A stretch of DNA of 64,000 nucleotides from an uncultured Burkholderiaceae bacterium. GTDB taxonomy: Bacteria > Pseudomonadota > Gammaproteobacteria > Burkholderiales > Burkholderiaceae. The stretch is from the NCBI GenBank assembly GCA_937871985.1, contig CALMPB010000468.1, forward strand, positions 62,001-126,000, in the 5' to 3' direction. Positions 26,156 to 35,415 of the stretch are shown here, piece after piece (position 1 is the first letter of the stretch; each line of letters opens with the position of its first letter). The notes under the pieces are model-generated. The model was given only the letters and a program-made list of their open reading frames with translations. It was not told the DNA's origin and ran no database searches. The position numbers and the translations under genes are program-made.

Positions 26156-27127
26156 ATGGCAGATCCCACGACCGATAATGCGACATTGATGTCGCTGAAA
26201 ATTCTTGCTACGCACCAGGCCGCAAAAGGCATACGTTCATTCGAACTCGGACGCGAAGATGGAACCGGCCTACCAGAATTTTCGGCGGGTTCGCATATCA
26301 AAATTCAAGTCCCCAACGGAGAGTGGCGGAAATATTCGTTGTGTAACGATCCCTCCGAACGCCAGCGCTATGTCATTACCGTGAAGCGAGAGGCGCAGGG
26401 TAGAGGAGGGTCGGTCAGCATGGTCGATGAGGCGAAAGAGGGCGATACCGTTTTGGTCGCGCCGCCCGATAACGCCTTTCCTTTGGTCGACAATCCGGGA
26501 TCGCTGACGTTCATTGCCGGGGGCATAGGAATCACGCCCATCTTGTCAATGATCCGATCCTTCGGCGAGCTCCCTCCCGCGCCTTGGAAGCTGTACTACT
26601 TGAGCCAAGCTGCGGAGACAACGGCGTTCCTCGGGGAGTTGGGCTCGGACCGGTACCGTTCGAATGTCAAGATACACCACGACCTCGGCAATCCGGACGC
26701 CTGCTTCGACCTATGGCCAATCCTCGAGAAGCCGAACCGAGGGCACGTATATTGCTGCGGGCCGAGGGGTCTGATGGAAGCCGTGCGCGATATGTCGGGT
26801 CATTGGTCGCCCAAGCGGATCCATTTTGAGAGTTTCTTAGAGGGCGGGGGAAAGCGGCCTGAAGACAAGCCGTTCTTGGTGGATCTCGCCAAGTCGAACA
26901 AAACTCTTGAAGTGCCCGTGGGCAAGTCGATACTGTCGGTATTGCAGGCTGCGGACGTGCGTGTCGGCTATTCGTGCGAAAGCGGGACGTGCGGGTCCTG
27001 TCGGACGCGGATGCTCGAAGGAACGGCAGACCATCGCGATATGGTGTTGCTTCCAGAAGAGCAAGAGTCCCAGATCATGGTTTGCGTTTCCCGAGCCACG
27101 TGCGAAAAGCTGGTCCTCGATCTGTAG
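26156..27127 (+). CDS. Phthalate dioxygenase reductase (FMN/plant-type ferredoxin)
   Basis: A 323-residue single-chain class IA reductase. The FMN domain has RKYSLCND (58-65), the NADH domain [12 protein letters not shown] (121-132) and CCGP near 200, and the C-terminal plant-type ferredoxin carries Cys274, Cys279, Cys282 and Cys310 (CESGTCGSC). It passes electrons from NADH to the Rieske oxygenase. Ribosome site CAAGGAGG before ATG 26,156. Position in the operon supports pairing with the oxygenase at 23,795-25,111. Confidence 0.9.
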   Translation: MADPTTDNATLMSLKILATHQAAKGIRSFELGREDGTGLPEFSAGSHIKIQVPNGEWRKYSLCNDPSERQRYVITVKREAQGRGGSVSMVDEAKEGDTVLVAPPDNAFPLVDNPGSLTFIAGGIGITPILSMIRSFGELPPAPWKLYYLSQAAETTAFLGELGSDRYRSNVKIHHDLGNPDACFDLWPILEKPNRGHVYCCGPRGLMEAVRDMSGHWSPKRIHFESFLEGGGKRPEDKPFLVDLAKSNKTLEVPVGKSILSVLQAADVRVGYSCESGTCGSCRTRMLEGTADHRDMVLLPEEQESQIMVCVSRATCEKLVLDL

Positions 27128-27141
27128 CCGAACCCCCAATC

Positions 27142-28335
27142 ATGAAAAACGGAAAATTGCGTATCGGCGTGGTCGGCCTGGGGCGGGCGTTTTCGTTGAT
27201 GCTTCCCACGTTCCTTGCGGATTCCCGGGTCGAACTCGTCGCAGGGTGCGACCCGCGCGCGGCGGCCAGGGATCAGTTCAGCCGAGATTTCTCCCGGCCT
27301 GCCTACGAGGCGGTGGAAGCGCTGGCCGCTGACCCCAAGGTCGAAGTCATATACATCGCCAGCCCGCATCAGTTTCACGCGCGGCATACACAGATTGCCG
27401 CCGATCATGGAAAGCATGTCCTGGTGGAAAAGCCGATGGCGCTAAGCCTGGCCGAATGTGATGCCATGATCGACGCCTGCGCGCGGGCCGGCGTCCATCT
27501 GCTCATCGGTCACTGCCACAGCTTTGACACGCCTTATCTGAGAGCGCGGGAACTGGTGCAATCAGGGAGATTCGGCGCCGTCCGCATGATCCATGCCCTG
27601 AACTTCACGGACTATATCTGTCGGCCGCGCAGGCCGGAGGAACTACGGACGGAACAGGGAGGCGGGGCAGTGTTCAGCCAGGCCGCGCACCAGGTCGACA
27701 TTGTGCGGTTGTTGGCGTGCCAGGAGCCTGAGCGCGTGCGCAGCGCCCTGGGTAACTGGGACGAAAGCCGCCCAACGGAAGGGGCCTACAGCGCGTTGAT
27801 GTGGTTTCACGGCGGTGCATACGCGGCATTGAATTACAACGGGTATGGCCATTTCGACTCCGATGAATGGATGGGGTGGACCGGCGAAATGGGGTTGCCC
27901 AAGTCGTCGGAAGACTATGGCGCGGCCCGGCGGCGGTTGAAGTCAATTGCAGGCCCCGCGGAGGAGTCCGCGCTCAAAAATGCGGGCACATATGGCGGGA
28001 GCGCCTATACGCCGCCCAACCGGCAGGCGCCCAGCGTGGCGCGCCATCAACACTTCGGACCCTTCGTCGTGTCGTGCGATAAAGCGGATCTTCGGCCGCT
28101 TCCGGATGGTATCTACGTCTACGAAGACGACAAGAAATACCTCATCGACATCGAGCCTCCCCTGGTTCCAAGAGCCGAGGTCATCGACGAACTCTATGCC
28201 GCCGTTCATGCCGGGCAGCCATGCTTGCACGGAGGGGAATGGGCCCGGCGCACGCTGGAGATCTGCCTTGCCATGATCGAGTCGTCCCGAGTGTCGAGAG
28301 ATGTCGTCTTATCCGGGGTTATGCGCGACGTTTGA
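27142..28335 (+). CDS. Phthalate cis-4,5-dihydrodiol dehydrogenase-like (Gfo/Idh/MocA family)
   Basis: A 397-residue NAD(P)-dependent dehydrogenase. The Rossmann fingerprint is [14 protein letters not shown] (residues 9-22), the sugar-dehydrogenase signature [11 protein letters not shown] follows and a C-terminal domain has the HQVDIVRLL helix with its active-site His. Pht4-type members of this family oxidise the cis-dihydrodiol of phthalate to 4,5-dihydroxyphthalate. The ATG at 27,142 is the family start; the longer open frame is an overlap with the reductase gene. Last gene of the operon. Confidence 0.85.
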   Translation: MKNGKLRIGVVGLGRAFSLMLPTFLADSRVELVAGCDPRAAARDQFSRDFSRPAYEAVEALAADPKVEVIYIASPHQFHARHTQIAADHGKHVLVEKPMALSLAECDAMIDACARAGVHLLIGHCHSFDTPYLRARELVQSGRFGAVRMIHALNFTDYICRPRRPEELRTEQGGGAVFSQAAHQVDIVRLLACQEPERVRSALGNWDESRPTEGAYSALMWFHGGAYAALNYNGYGHFDSDEWMGWTGEMGLPKSSEDYGAARRRLKSIAGPAEESALKNAGTYGGSAYTPPNRQAPSVARHQHFGPFVVSCDKADLRPLPDGIYVYEDDKKYLIDIEPPLVPRAEVIDELYAAVHAGQPCLHGGEWARRTLEICLAMIESSRVSRDVVLSGVMRDV

Positions 28336-28374
28336 TCTGTGACAGCCGGCTTAAGACCGTTTCGGGTATCATTT

Positions 28375-28386
28375 TTAGCCATCTAA
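28375..28386 (+). promoter_or_regulatory. MarR-type operator in front of marR (site 5)
   Basis: TTAGCCATCTAA, which on the other strand reads TTAGATGGCTAA and matches TTAGATCTCTAA in ten of twelve bases. It ends 23 bases before the marR start codon, so it would allow autoregulation. Confidence 0.6.
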
Positions 28387-28409
28387 GTACACGAAACTTC
28401 TTATAGCCA

Positions 28410-28955
28410 ATGACTTCGAAAGAAACCAGGACAGTCCTTGACCACTGGCGCGAGGCTGTTCCAGACGATAGGCTTGCACACCTGATTAAGGATGCCACGC
28501 GCGCTCTTGTCCGGGGCCTGCAAGTCCGCTTGTCAGACTACAACGTGTCGTTCGGTCACTGGACCTTCCTGCGAATCCTCTGGGAGGAGGATGGCCTGAC
28601 TCAGCGGGAGCTGAGTGAGCAGGCTGGGGTAATGGAACCAACAACGTTCTCCGCGATGAAGGCGATGGAGTCGCTCGGTTATGTCGAACGTAAACATCTG
28701 CCGGGGAACAACAAGAACATCCATATCTTCCTGACGCGAAACGGCCGCGCGCTCAAGAAGAAGCTGGTACCGCTTGCGGAAGAAATCAACGCGATCGGCA
28801 CACGCGGCCTGACCGAGGTCGAAATAAAGACCACGCGCAAAGTGCTACTCGCAATCATTACCAACCTGGCGGAAGACGAAGCCGCCCTCGAGAACGCCGA
28901 GCGCAAGGTACCCTCGACCCGGGAGCTGTCCCGCCGGATATCATCGGCCGAGTGA
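28410..28955 (+). CDS. MarR-family transcriptional regulator of the phthalate genes
   Basis: A 181-residue MarR regulator. The winged helix-turn-helix spans about residues 60-110 (GLTQRELSEQAGVMEPTTFS, AMKAMESLGYVERKH) with the wing NNKNIHIFLTRNGRALK; helices at both ends form the dimer. MarR proteins bind short palindromes and leave DNA when an aromatic acid binds. Five copies of TTAGATCTCTAA or close variants lie at promoters or intergenic regions of the surrounding catabolic genes, one directly upstream of this gene, which makes it the natural candidate repressor. Effector unknown; phthalate or a downstream intermediate is likely. Confidence 0.85.
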   Translation: MTSKETRTVLDHWREAVPDDRLAHLIKDATRALVRGLQVRLSDYNVSFGHWTFLRILWEEDGLTQRELSEQAGVMEPTTFSAMKAMESLGYVERKHLPGNNKNIHIFLTRNGRALKKKLVPLAEEINAIGTRGLTEVEIKTTRKVLLAIITNLAEDEAALENAERKVPSTRELSRRISSAE

Positions 28956-29042
28956 GCCGCCGCTAATCGATCCACGCGCCCAGGCAAGGTGTTTGGGCTG
29001 GATTGATCTCGTCCAGCCCGAGTGCTGCGGCGTGCATCGCTG

Positions 29043-29071
29043 TTGCAATAAAGTTAGATCTCTAATATTCT
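29043..29071 (+). promoter_or_regulatory. Sigma-70 promoter with MarR-type palindrome (site 3)
   Basis: -35 TTGCAA (29,043-29,048), 17-base spacer and -10 TATTCT (29,066-29,071), with the perfect palindrome TTAGATCTCTAA at 29,054-29,065. It precedes the TSUP permease gene. Confidence 0.75.
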
Positions 29072-29122
29072 CGTTCATGGTCAACCCAGCGCCGCTTGGC
29101 GTTCCTGGTGTTGGCGCAAACA

Positions 29123-29917
29123 ATGGATGAGACAAAAATGGACTTGCTGTCCCAGGTGCCGTGGACTTTCGCAGGGATCCCAGAGCTTGCGCTTCTGGGA
29201 TTTGCCGGACTTGCTTTTTTTGGGGCAGGCGTCGTCAAGGGAACCCTGGGGGTAGGGCTGCCGCTCGTCGCGGTGCCGCTATTGTCGCTAGTGCTGCCGC
29301 CGCCCACAGCGATCAGCCTGCTGGTGGTTCCCGTGCTCATCTCCAATCTTTGGCAGGCGTGGCAGGCCGACAAGCCAGTAGGGTATGCCATGCGTTTCAA
29401 ATGGCTGTCGCTGAGCCTGCTGGTGAGCACGGTGGTATCCGTCCGGTTGTCGCTCGCGCTTCCCACCGAGGTCTTGAGTGTGCTTGTGGCCGCGTCGGTC
29501 ATCTGTGCGGTGGTACTGATGATGTACAAGCCGCAGGGTTCGATACCGCCTGAACGGGAGCTTCCGCTTGGAATTGGGGTGGGCGTCCTGGCGGGCATGA
29601 TGGGCGGACTGTCGTCCATGACAGGCCCTTTCATCATCACGTACTTGCTCGCGCTCAAGCTACCGCGGGACGAGTTCGTGGGCAGCATCAGCATCATCTA
29701 CCTGTTCGGGATGATTCCGCTTTACCTTGCGCTTGCCTACTACGGTCGCCTTGGTTTGGTCGAGACGTCGATGTCGTCGCTGGCTCTTGCGCCGATGGCG
29801 CTGGGAATGATCATGGGCCGGCGAATGCGCGCGTTCCTCAGCGAAGAGGCCTTTCGACGAGTATTGCTGGGCTTCCTGGCTTCGGTGGCGGTGCTGCTGG
29901 TTTCCAAGGGGGCTTGA
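29123..29917 (+). CDS. TSUP (TauE/SafE-like) membrane permease
   Basis: A 264-residue protein with about eight membrane segments in two half repeats. The first has FFGAGVVKGTLGVGLPLVAV and the second GVLAGMMGGLSSMTGPFIIT, the paired loops of the TSUP/TauE/SafE family of anion exporters (sulfite, sulfoacetate and other organosulfur or carboxylate ions). Several starts are possible (29,096 TTG, 29,123, 29,138); I chose the ATG at 29,123. It sits alone behind promoter site 3, so it seems part of the MarR regulon. A role in phthalate uptake or in sulfite export from a sulfonated phthalate is inference. Confidence 0.78.
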   Translation: MDETKMDLLSQVPWTFAGIPELALLGFAGLAFFGAGVVKGTLGVGLPLVAVPLLSLVLPPPTAISLLVVPVLISNLWQAWQADKPVGYAMRFKWLSLSLLVSTVVSVRLSLALPTEVLSVLVAASVICAVVLMMYKPQGSIPPERELPLGIGVGVLAGMMGGLSSMTGPFIITYLLALKLPRDEFVGSISIIYLFGMIPLYLALAYYGRLGLVETSMSSLALAPMALGMIMGRRMRAFLSEEAFRRVLLGFLASVAVLLVSKGA

Positions 29918-30025
29918 GCAATCCGCCCTGCGATGTCCTCGCGCGGGCTCCCCTATCTGTGGCGCTGCTTTACCGATGCAGGGGGGCTGCGGCAGGCCGG
30001 CCGCAGCCTGCCAGGATATCTGCGG

Positions 30026-31813
30026 CTAATCGTCGTGCGACCGTGTCATGCCCGATGACATTGCCGGGCTGTATCCCGGTGTCACGTGGACATCGACGAC
30101 GACGCTACCCCCGGCGCGCACGATTTCCACGGCGTTGCGCAAGACGCCCACCAATTCCGCCGGCTCGGAGACAGGGCCAAAGCCGGTAAGGCCTTGCGCG
30201 CGGGCCAGCCCTGCCAGATCAGGCGCAGGATCATCGATGCGTTGCCCGATCCACCGGTTCTCGATAGGCCGGCTGCGATCCCGCGCGACGCGTTCCTGGT
30301 GCAATTCGTCGTTGAAGAAGGATCGATTGTTGGCGACGATTATCAGTAATGGAATTCTGGCGTTGGCGGCGGTCCAGAGTGCGGACACCCCCATGAGGTA
30401 GTCGCCGTCGCCGATGATCGCGACGGGAAGCCGGCCGGAGTCCTTGAGCCCCAGCGCTGCGCCTACCGCCATGCCTGGCCCTGACCCGATTCCGCCGCCG
30501 CCGTCGTAGCCAAGATAGTCGAGCGGGTGGTCGAAGTCGCAAAGGTCGCCGGACCATCCCAGCGGCAGGCGGATCAGGCTCATGTCCAGCTCAGCGGCGG
30601 CCGCCTCGACATCGGCGGCAAGCTGAGCGATGGAAATCGTGTCCGACTTTGAAATCTGGCTGCGCGGATATGGGCGCTCGCTGGAGGAGGGCCGTTTTTC
30701 CGCTTGGGAAAAATCAGGGTTTTCGACTACCGACGCCACGAAGGTGTCAGGGTCGCACAAGAGGGTGAGATCTGTCTGGGGCAGGGCCTGGTGATCCATG
30801 GACCAGCCGTTGTGGACGTACTGATCCAAAGACACGTGGACGACGCGAGCATGGCATGCAGCGTCGCCAAAGGCCTGGCCCAGTGTCCCTGCCAGGTCGA
30901 GCCAGTCCAGGCTGATGATCAGGTCGGCTTGCCTAAGTGTCTCCGCGGCCTGGTGAGAGAGAAAGAACCCAGGGGCGGCGGCATGTGCGCCGTGCGAGGT
31001 GGGAAAGGCAGCGCCAAGTTTCAGATCGGTCAAGACCAAGGCCCCCCAGCTTTCCACGAGCCGCACGCGCTGCTCCCAGTCGGCGGTTTTTCGAGAGACT
31101 CGCCCCATGAGGACGACGGGTCGCCGCGCGGCCCGGACCCATTCCATTACTTGGCGCACGTCCCGCGCCAGCGGCCGCCCGCCCGCGGGCTGGGGGTAGC
31201 GGGTCCGGTCCAGCCGAGACAGCCGGTCATTGACCGGCGCTTCCTGTAGCGCCGCGTCGAAGCAGACGTAGGTGGGGCCTTGCGGCGCCGTGTTCGACAT
31301 CATCACCGCCCTGGCGATCGCCTCCTGCGCGGCTTTGGGCGATGCCGGCTGCGCATCCCATTTGACGAAATGACGAACCAACGCGCCCTGGTCCTGCGCA
31401 GTGTGTATCCAGTCGATCCAGGGACGGCGTTTCGCTGCGTCTACGGGGCCGGTCGCTCCCAGTACGAGGACCGGGGTGCGGTCCGCCCAGGCATTGAAGA
31501 TGGCCATTGATGCGTGCATCAGGCCGACGTTGCTGTGAACAATGGCGCCGCACAGATCTCCCGTCACTTTGGCATAGCCGTGCGCCATGGCGACGCCGTG
31601 CTCCTCATGCAATACCAGTAGCATTTGCGGCTGGTGGTTGCCCAGGTGGTTCACCAGACTATCGTGCAGCCCACGAAAGCTTGCGCCCGGGTTGACGAAG
31701 AGATAGCGGATGCCGACGTCTCGAATCGCGTCGGCGATGACGTCGCTTCCCCAGCATCCACTTTCAGACGGAGAGGGCACGGGCACATCGCGACGAGGGT
31801 AGTCCTTGCTCAT
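30026..31813 (-). CDS. ThDP-dependent decarboxylase/acetolactate-synthase-like enzyme
   Basis: A 595-residue three-domain thiamine-diphosphate enzyme. The N-terminal domain has the activating glutamate in VLHEEHGVAMAHGYAK (Glu70) and NPGASFRGLHD; the central domain is the FAD-like fold of the family; the C-terminal domain has the ThDP motif IIGDGDYLMGVS ending ANN. Family members decarboxylate 2-oxo acids (benzoylformate decarboxylase and relatives) or make acetohydroxy acids. As last gene of an operon with an aldehyde dehydrogenase, a 2-oxo-acid decarboxylase giving an aldehyde is the best fit. Substrate not known. Confidence 0.8.
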   Translation of the reverse strand: MSKDYPRRDVPVPSPSESGCWGSDVIADAIRDVGIRYLFVNPGASFRGLHDSLVNHLGNHQPQMLLVLHEEHGVAMAHGYAKVTGDLCGAIVHSNVGLMHASMAIFNAWADRTPVLVLGATGPVDAAKRRPWIDWIHTAQDQGALVRHFVKWDAQPASPKAAQEAIARAVMMSNTAPQGPTYVCFDAALQEAPVNDRLSRLDRTRYPQPAGGRPLARDVRQVMEWVRAARRPVVLMGRVSRKTADWEQRVRLVESWGALVLTDLKLGAAFPTSHGAHAAAPGFFLSHQAAETLRQADLIISLDWLDLAGTLGQAFGDAACHARVVHVSLDQYVHNGWSMDHQALPQTDLTLLCDPDTFVASVVENPDFSQAEKRPSSSERPYPRSQISKSDTISIAQLAADVEAAAAELDMSLIRLPLGWSGDLCDFDHPLDYLGYDGGGGIGSGPGMAVGAALGLKDSGRLPVAIIGDGDYLMGVSALWTAANARIPLLIIVANNRSFFNDELHQERVARDRSRPIENRWIGQRIDDPAPDLAGLARAQGLTGFGPVSEPAELVGVLRNAVEIVRAGGSVVVDVHVTPGYSPAMSSGMTRSHDD

Positions 31814-31885
31814 ATCGAACTCACATTGATGATCTTGATCGGGTGCGCAGGCACGGGCGGTGCTCTGGCGGAAACGCAGGAAGGC

Positions 31886-32863
31886 TTAGCGGCTTTCCGC
31901 CGAGATTCCCGCTTGCTTGATGACTTGGCCCCAGCGCTTGAGGTCTTGTGCCGCAAGTTCGCGAAATTCCTCGGGTGTGCTTGTCTTAGCTTCGATGCCT
32001 TGTTCGGACAGTGACTTTTGCACGCTGGGCTTCGTCAGGACCGCGCGGGTGTCTTGATTGATCTTCTGCAGAATTCCGGCGGGCGTGCCGGCAGGGGCAG
32101 CCAGACCCACCCATATGTCGCTTTCGTAGCTCGGATATCCGCTTTCGGCGATGGTGGGAACGCCCGGCAGCAAGGCTGAACGATCCTTGCTTCCGAGCGC
32201 GAGCGCCCGAAGCTTACCGGCTTGAATGTGGGGCAGGACCGAGTTCAACGGCGCAAACAGCACGTGGACCTGGCCCGCCAGAAGATCGGCGGTGGCGGGG
32301 GCCGCGCCCTTGTAGGGGATGTGCGTCATGCTTATGCCGACGACGCTGTTGAATAGTTCGGCCGAGAGGTGCTGGGGAGACCCGGCTCCCGAGGAGGCGT
32401 AATTCAATTTGCCGGGGTGCGCCTTGGCGTACGAGACGAGTTCCTGCAGCGATTTTGCCGGGACCGAGGGGTTGACGACCAACACAACGGGAACCGTCCC
32501 AAGCAAGGTGATCGGGGCAAAGTCCTTGGCCGGATCGAAATTCTGCCGGTACATGACAGGATTCACGGACATCACGTTGTTGGCGGCGATGAGCAGCGTG
32601 TACCCGTCTGCCTGAGACCTGGCGACGAATTCGGCGCCGATGTTGCCGGCGGCCCCAGGCTTGTTTTCAGCGATGACGGGCTGTTCCCAATTTGCGCTGA
32701 GCTCCTGGGCGATGACGCGGGCAAGGACGTCGTTGCTGCCGCCGGGCGTGAACGGAATGACCATTTTCACGGCCTTCTCAGGGTACTGCCCTGTGGCAGC
32801 AGCGGGCGTTGCGGCAAATGAGGCACAGAGCGCGCAGAGCACGGACGCGATAGTGATTTTCAT
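31886..32863 (-). CDS. Bug-family solute-binding protein
   Basis: A 325-residue periplasmic binding protein with a signal peptide (MKITIASVLCALCASFAATPAAA). The family blocks are VKMVIPFTPGGSNDVLARVI, IAENKPGAAGNIGAEFVAR, LNYASSGAGSPQHLSAELF and THIPYKGAAPATADLLAGQ. Start chosen at 32,863 after GAGGAGGAAGAC; the longer frame is not needed. It lies between the cupin and the ThDP enzyme in a minus-strand operon and probably brings in the operon's carboxylate substrate. Confidence 0.85.
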   Translation of the reverse strand: MKITIASVLCALCASFAATPAAATGQYPEKAVKMVIPFTPGGSNDVLARVIAQELSANWEQPVIAENKPGAAGNIGAEFVARSQADGYTLLIAANNVMSVNPVMYRQNFDPAKDFAPITLLGTVPVVLVVNPSVPAKSLQELVSYAKAHPGKLNYASSGAGSPQHLSAELFNSVVGISMTHIPYKGAAPATADLLAGQVHVLFAPLNSVLPHIQAGKLRALALGSKDRSALLPGVPTIAESGYPSYESDIWVGLAAPAGTPAGILQKINQDTRAVLTKPSVQKSLSEQGIEAKTSTPEEFRELAAQDLKRWGQVIKQAGISAESR

Positions 32864-32916
32864 GTCTTCCTCCTCGGCTCGCATGGAGCCTTTATGTTTT
32901 TTTCGGTCTGCGCCAA

Positions 32917-33444
32917 TCAGGCGAAGTAACGCCCTGCCATAAAGGTTGGTGGAATCTCGTTGTTCTCTGCCGAATAGCCATCGAAAGGGCGGCCGTCCAT
33001 TCCAATACGCTGCAGGACGTCCACGTCCGGCGAAACGGCCGTGCCGATTCGAAGCAGGACCAACGCTTCATCGTCGAACGCCTGGAATTTGTAGAAGCTC
33101 CCGGCGGGCAGCAGGACGCAGTCGTAACGCCGCGCCTCGTGCACCTCTCCAGCGGGTCCTTCGAACCGCGCCCCCCCCTGCAGCACAACAAACACGTGGT
33201 CTTCGTTGGGATGGGCGTGCAATTCGTTTTCGCCACCCTCGGCGTACGTCTTGAGGACGACGCTCAGCATGTCAGTGGCGCCGAGCACCTGATTGGTACG
33301 GCCCGTTGAGGGAAGCGGGGCGGTCAGATGGAAGAAGCTCGGCGTCTTTTTCTGGGCAAGCCGCAGAATTTCGGCTCGCCAGTCATCGGCGCTGTTAACG
33401 ATAGGAGCGACGGGCCGGCTTCTGGTTTCTTCAGGGGTTTTCAT
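32917..33444 (-). CDS. Cupin-domain protein
   Basis: A 175-residue small protein with a single cupin barrel. Metal-binding motif 1 reads HAHPNEDHVFVVLQGGARFEG (about 78-98: His, His, Glu/Asp and His) and motif 2 is LPAGSFYKFQAFDDEALVLL with a Lys/Gln in place of the usual His, so metal binding may be altered. Such proteins act as dioxygenases, isomerases or simple binding proteins. It sits 16 bases upstream-to-downstream between aldehyde dehydrogenase and the solute-binding protein. Function not assignable. Confidence 0.75.
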   Translation of the reverse strand: MKTPEETRSRPVAPIVNSADDWRAEILRLAQKKTPSFFHLTAPLPSTGRTNQVLGATDMLSVVLKTYAEGGENELHAHPNEDHVFVVLQGGARFEGPAGEVHEARRYDCVLLPAGSFYKFQAFDDEALVLLRIGTAVSPDVDVLQRIGMDGRPFDGYSAENNEIPPTFMAGRYFA

Positions 33445-33460
33445 CGACACTCTCCAGGGG

Positions 33461-34972
33461 TTACGCGGCCCGATGGCTGGGCACCGCCTTCAGGTAGACG
33501 TTCTTCTCCTTGGAGAAGCTCAGCAGTTCTTCAAGGCATTCCTCTCGTCCCAGGCCGGACTGCTTGTGACCGCCAAACGGGGTGCCAAGGAAGTGCTTCG
33601 ACGTTTCGTTGACCCACACGTAGCCAGCCTCGACAGTCGCGATGCAGTGCTGGGCGTGCCGCAGGTCATGGGTCCAGATCGAACAGGTGAGGCCAACGGG
33701 CAGGGCGTTCACGTCCTGCAGCATCGCGTCCTCGTCTTCCCACTTGAGCACTGATAGAACCGGGCCGAAGATTTCTTCGGACGCGATGCGCATGTCCTGC
33801 TTGACGTCCACGAATACGGTGGGCTCCAGGAAGAAGCCGCCTTGAAGCCGAGGATCCGCGGGCGGCTTGCCGCCACACAGCAGACGCGCTCCTTCCTGTT
33901 TCCCAAGCTCGATGTATTGGCGGATGCGATCGTATTGCGCACGGCTGATGATGCAGCCCATGGTGGTGGCTGGGTCCGTCGGGATACCGGGGACAAACGC
34001 CTGGCAGTGGTCGATGAGGAGCCGGCTTACTTCGTCGTAGATGTCGGCGTGAATGAACGCTCGGCTCGTCGAGCCGCAGGATTGACCGCACCAGGAAAAA
34101 TTCATCCCTGCGACGACCGCGGATGCGACCGTGGCAGGGTCGACGTCGGGGTATGCGATCAGCGCATTCTTTCCCCCAAGCTCCAGCAGTACGGGCTTTA
34201 CGGTCTCGGCGGCGGCCCGGCCCACAGCGATCCCCGTTGCGACGCTCCCTATGACCGCAACGGCGGCAACGCGCGGGTCCGACGCCAATTCCGCTCCTAC
34301 GTCCTTTCCGCCAGGTATCACATTGAATACGCCGGCGGGAAACAGGCCCTCGGACAGCTCTGCGAGTCGCAGCGCAGAAACGGGCGCCTGCTCCGGCGGC
34401 TTGATGATCAGCGAATTCCCGGCTGCGAGCGGGGCGGCTGCCTTGCCAGCGGAGAACATGAGGGGATGATTGAAGGGAATGATGCGGGCAACAATGCCCA
34501 AAGGCTCACGCACCGAAAACGAAAATTCGCCTGGCCCCATGGGCACAGAATGCCCCTTCATCTCAGTTACCAATCCGGCAAAGAAGTCAAGTTGCGATGC
34601 GGCAATTTCAACGTCCATGATCAAATCGCGCCACGGATTTCCCCCCGTCGCTGCGTCTATCAGCGCAAGTTCCTTGGCGTTCTCCCGAAGACGTTGGGCA
34701 AAGGCGCGAATCGACTTGGCGCGTTCCAGGGGGCGGATGGACTTCCAGGCCAGGAAACCGGCATGCGCGGCGGTAATCGCGCTCTCCACATCCGCGGTCG
34801 ACCCTTGCGCGACGTCACAGATCTTCCCCCCTGTCGCGGGATTACGAATAACGGAGTAGCACGCGTGCGCTGGGCGATGCCACGATCCCCCGTAATAGAG
34901 ATCGAAGTTCGAAGGCATCGCTGCGTTCAGGCCTGGTATTTCCTGCGCAACATTGGGTGAATCAGAGTTCAT
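33461..34972 (-). CDS. NAD(P)-dependent aldehyde dehydrogenase
   Basis: A 503-residue ALDH-superfamily enzyme. The general-base glutamate is in LLELGGKNALIAYPDVD, the catalytic Cys in NFSWCGQSCGSTSRAFIH, and the cofactor blocks are IIPFNHPLMFSAGKAAAPL and VIGSVATG. The C-terminal TPFGGHKQSGLGREECLEEL is typical. It would oxidise an aromatic or aliphatic aldehyde to its acid. First gene of the operon ALDH-cupin-solute-binding protein-ThDP enzyme; a MarR-type palindrome lies 230 bases upstream. Start at 34,972 (MNSDSPNVAQEIPG). Confidence 0.88.
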   Translation of the reverse strand: MNSDSPNVAQEIPGLNAAMPSNFDLYYGGSWHRPAHACYSVIRNPATGGKICDVAQGSTADVESAITAAHAGFLAWKSIRPLERAKSIRAFAQRLRENAKELALIDAATGGNPWRDLIMDVEIAASQLDFFAGLVTEMKGHSVPMGPGEFSFSVREPLGIVARIIPFNHPLMFSAGKAAAPLAAGNSLIIKPPEQAPVSALRLAELSEGLFPAGVFNVIPGGKDVGAELASDPRVAAVAVIGSVATGIAVGRAAAETVKPVLLELGGKNALIAYPDVDPATVASAVVAGMNFSWCGQSCGSTSRAFIHADIYDEVSRLLIDHCQAFVPGIPTDPATTMGCIISRAQYDRIRQYIELGKQEGARLLCGGKPPADPRLQGGFFLEPTVFVDVKQDMRIASEEIFGPVLSVLKWEDEDAMLQDVNALPVGLTCSIWTHDLRHAQHCIATVEAGYVWVNETSKHFLGTPFGGHKQSGLGREECLEELLSFSKEKNVYLKAVPSHRAA

Positions 34973-35201
34973 CAAGCTTCCTCTTTCAAAGACGAGCTCG
35001 TCCCTTGCCATTCCTTTTCGGGACAGGTAGGGATTCTTGTGCTGTTGAGCGCTGAGGGCTCACGATGGTCGATCCGTAACGCCGGATCTTGATGATGGAC
35101 GGCAGCTAGGGAGGCCGGGCGCTGGGCGGGCACATGGGATGTCTCCTGATCGTGAGCAACGGAAAGGGCCGGCCCGTCTTTGCGGGCTTCAATCAGAATA
35201 C

Positions 35202-35213
35202 TTAGATCGCTAA
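35202..35213 (-). promoter_or_regulatory. MarR-type palindrome upstream of the ALDH operon (site 4)
   Basis: TTAGATCGCTAA differs from TTAGATCTCTAA at one base. On the minus strand TATTCT follows directly and could be the -10 of the ALDH operon. The 405 bases between 35,011 and 35,415 contain no gene I can support; this is the only clear element in them. Confidence 0.62.
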
Positions 35214-35415
35214 TGAAAAGGATACTGGTAGATGCCCTACGGCCTTCACGTACATACCGTGGACATTTCGCTTGCGGATGCGTCACCGTTCAGGCCGGTA
35301 CGACTCCCGTTTGAATCGTGGCCATGGTGTTTGCCGAGTGTCTCCCCTTTGGCCGCTGTGCGCGCCCGCGCCGGTAGGCCCGCGATCTCACCTGTGATTG
35401 GCGCGAGGGGCCCTG

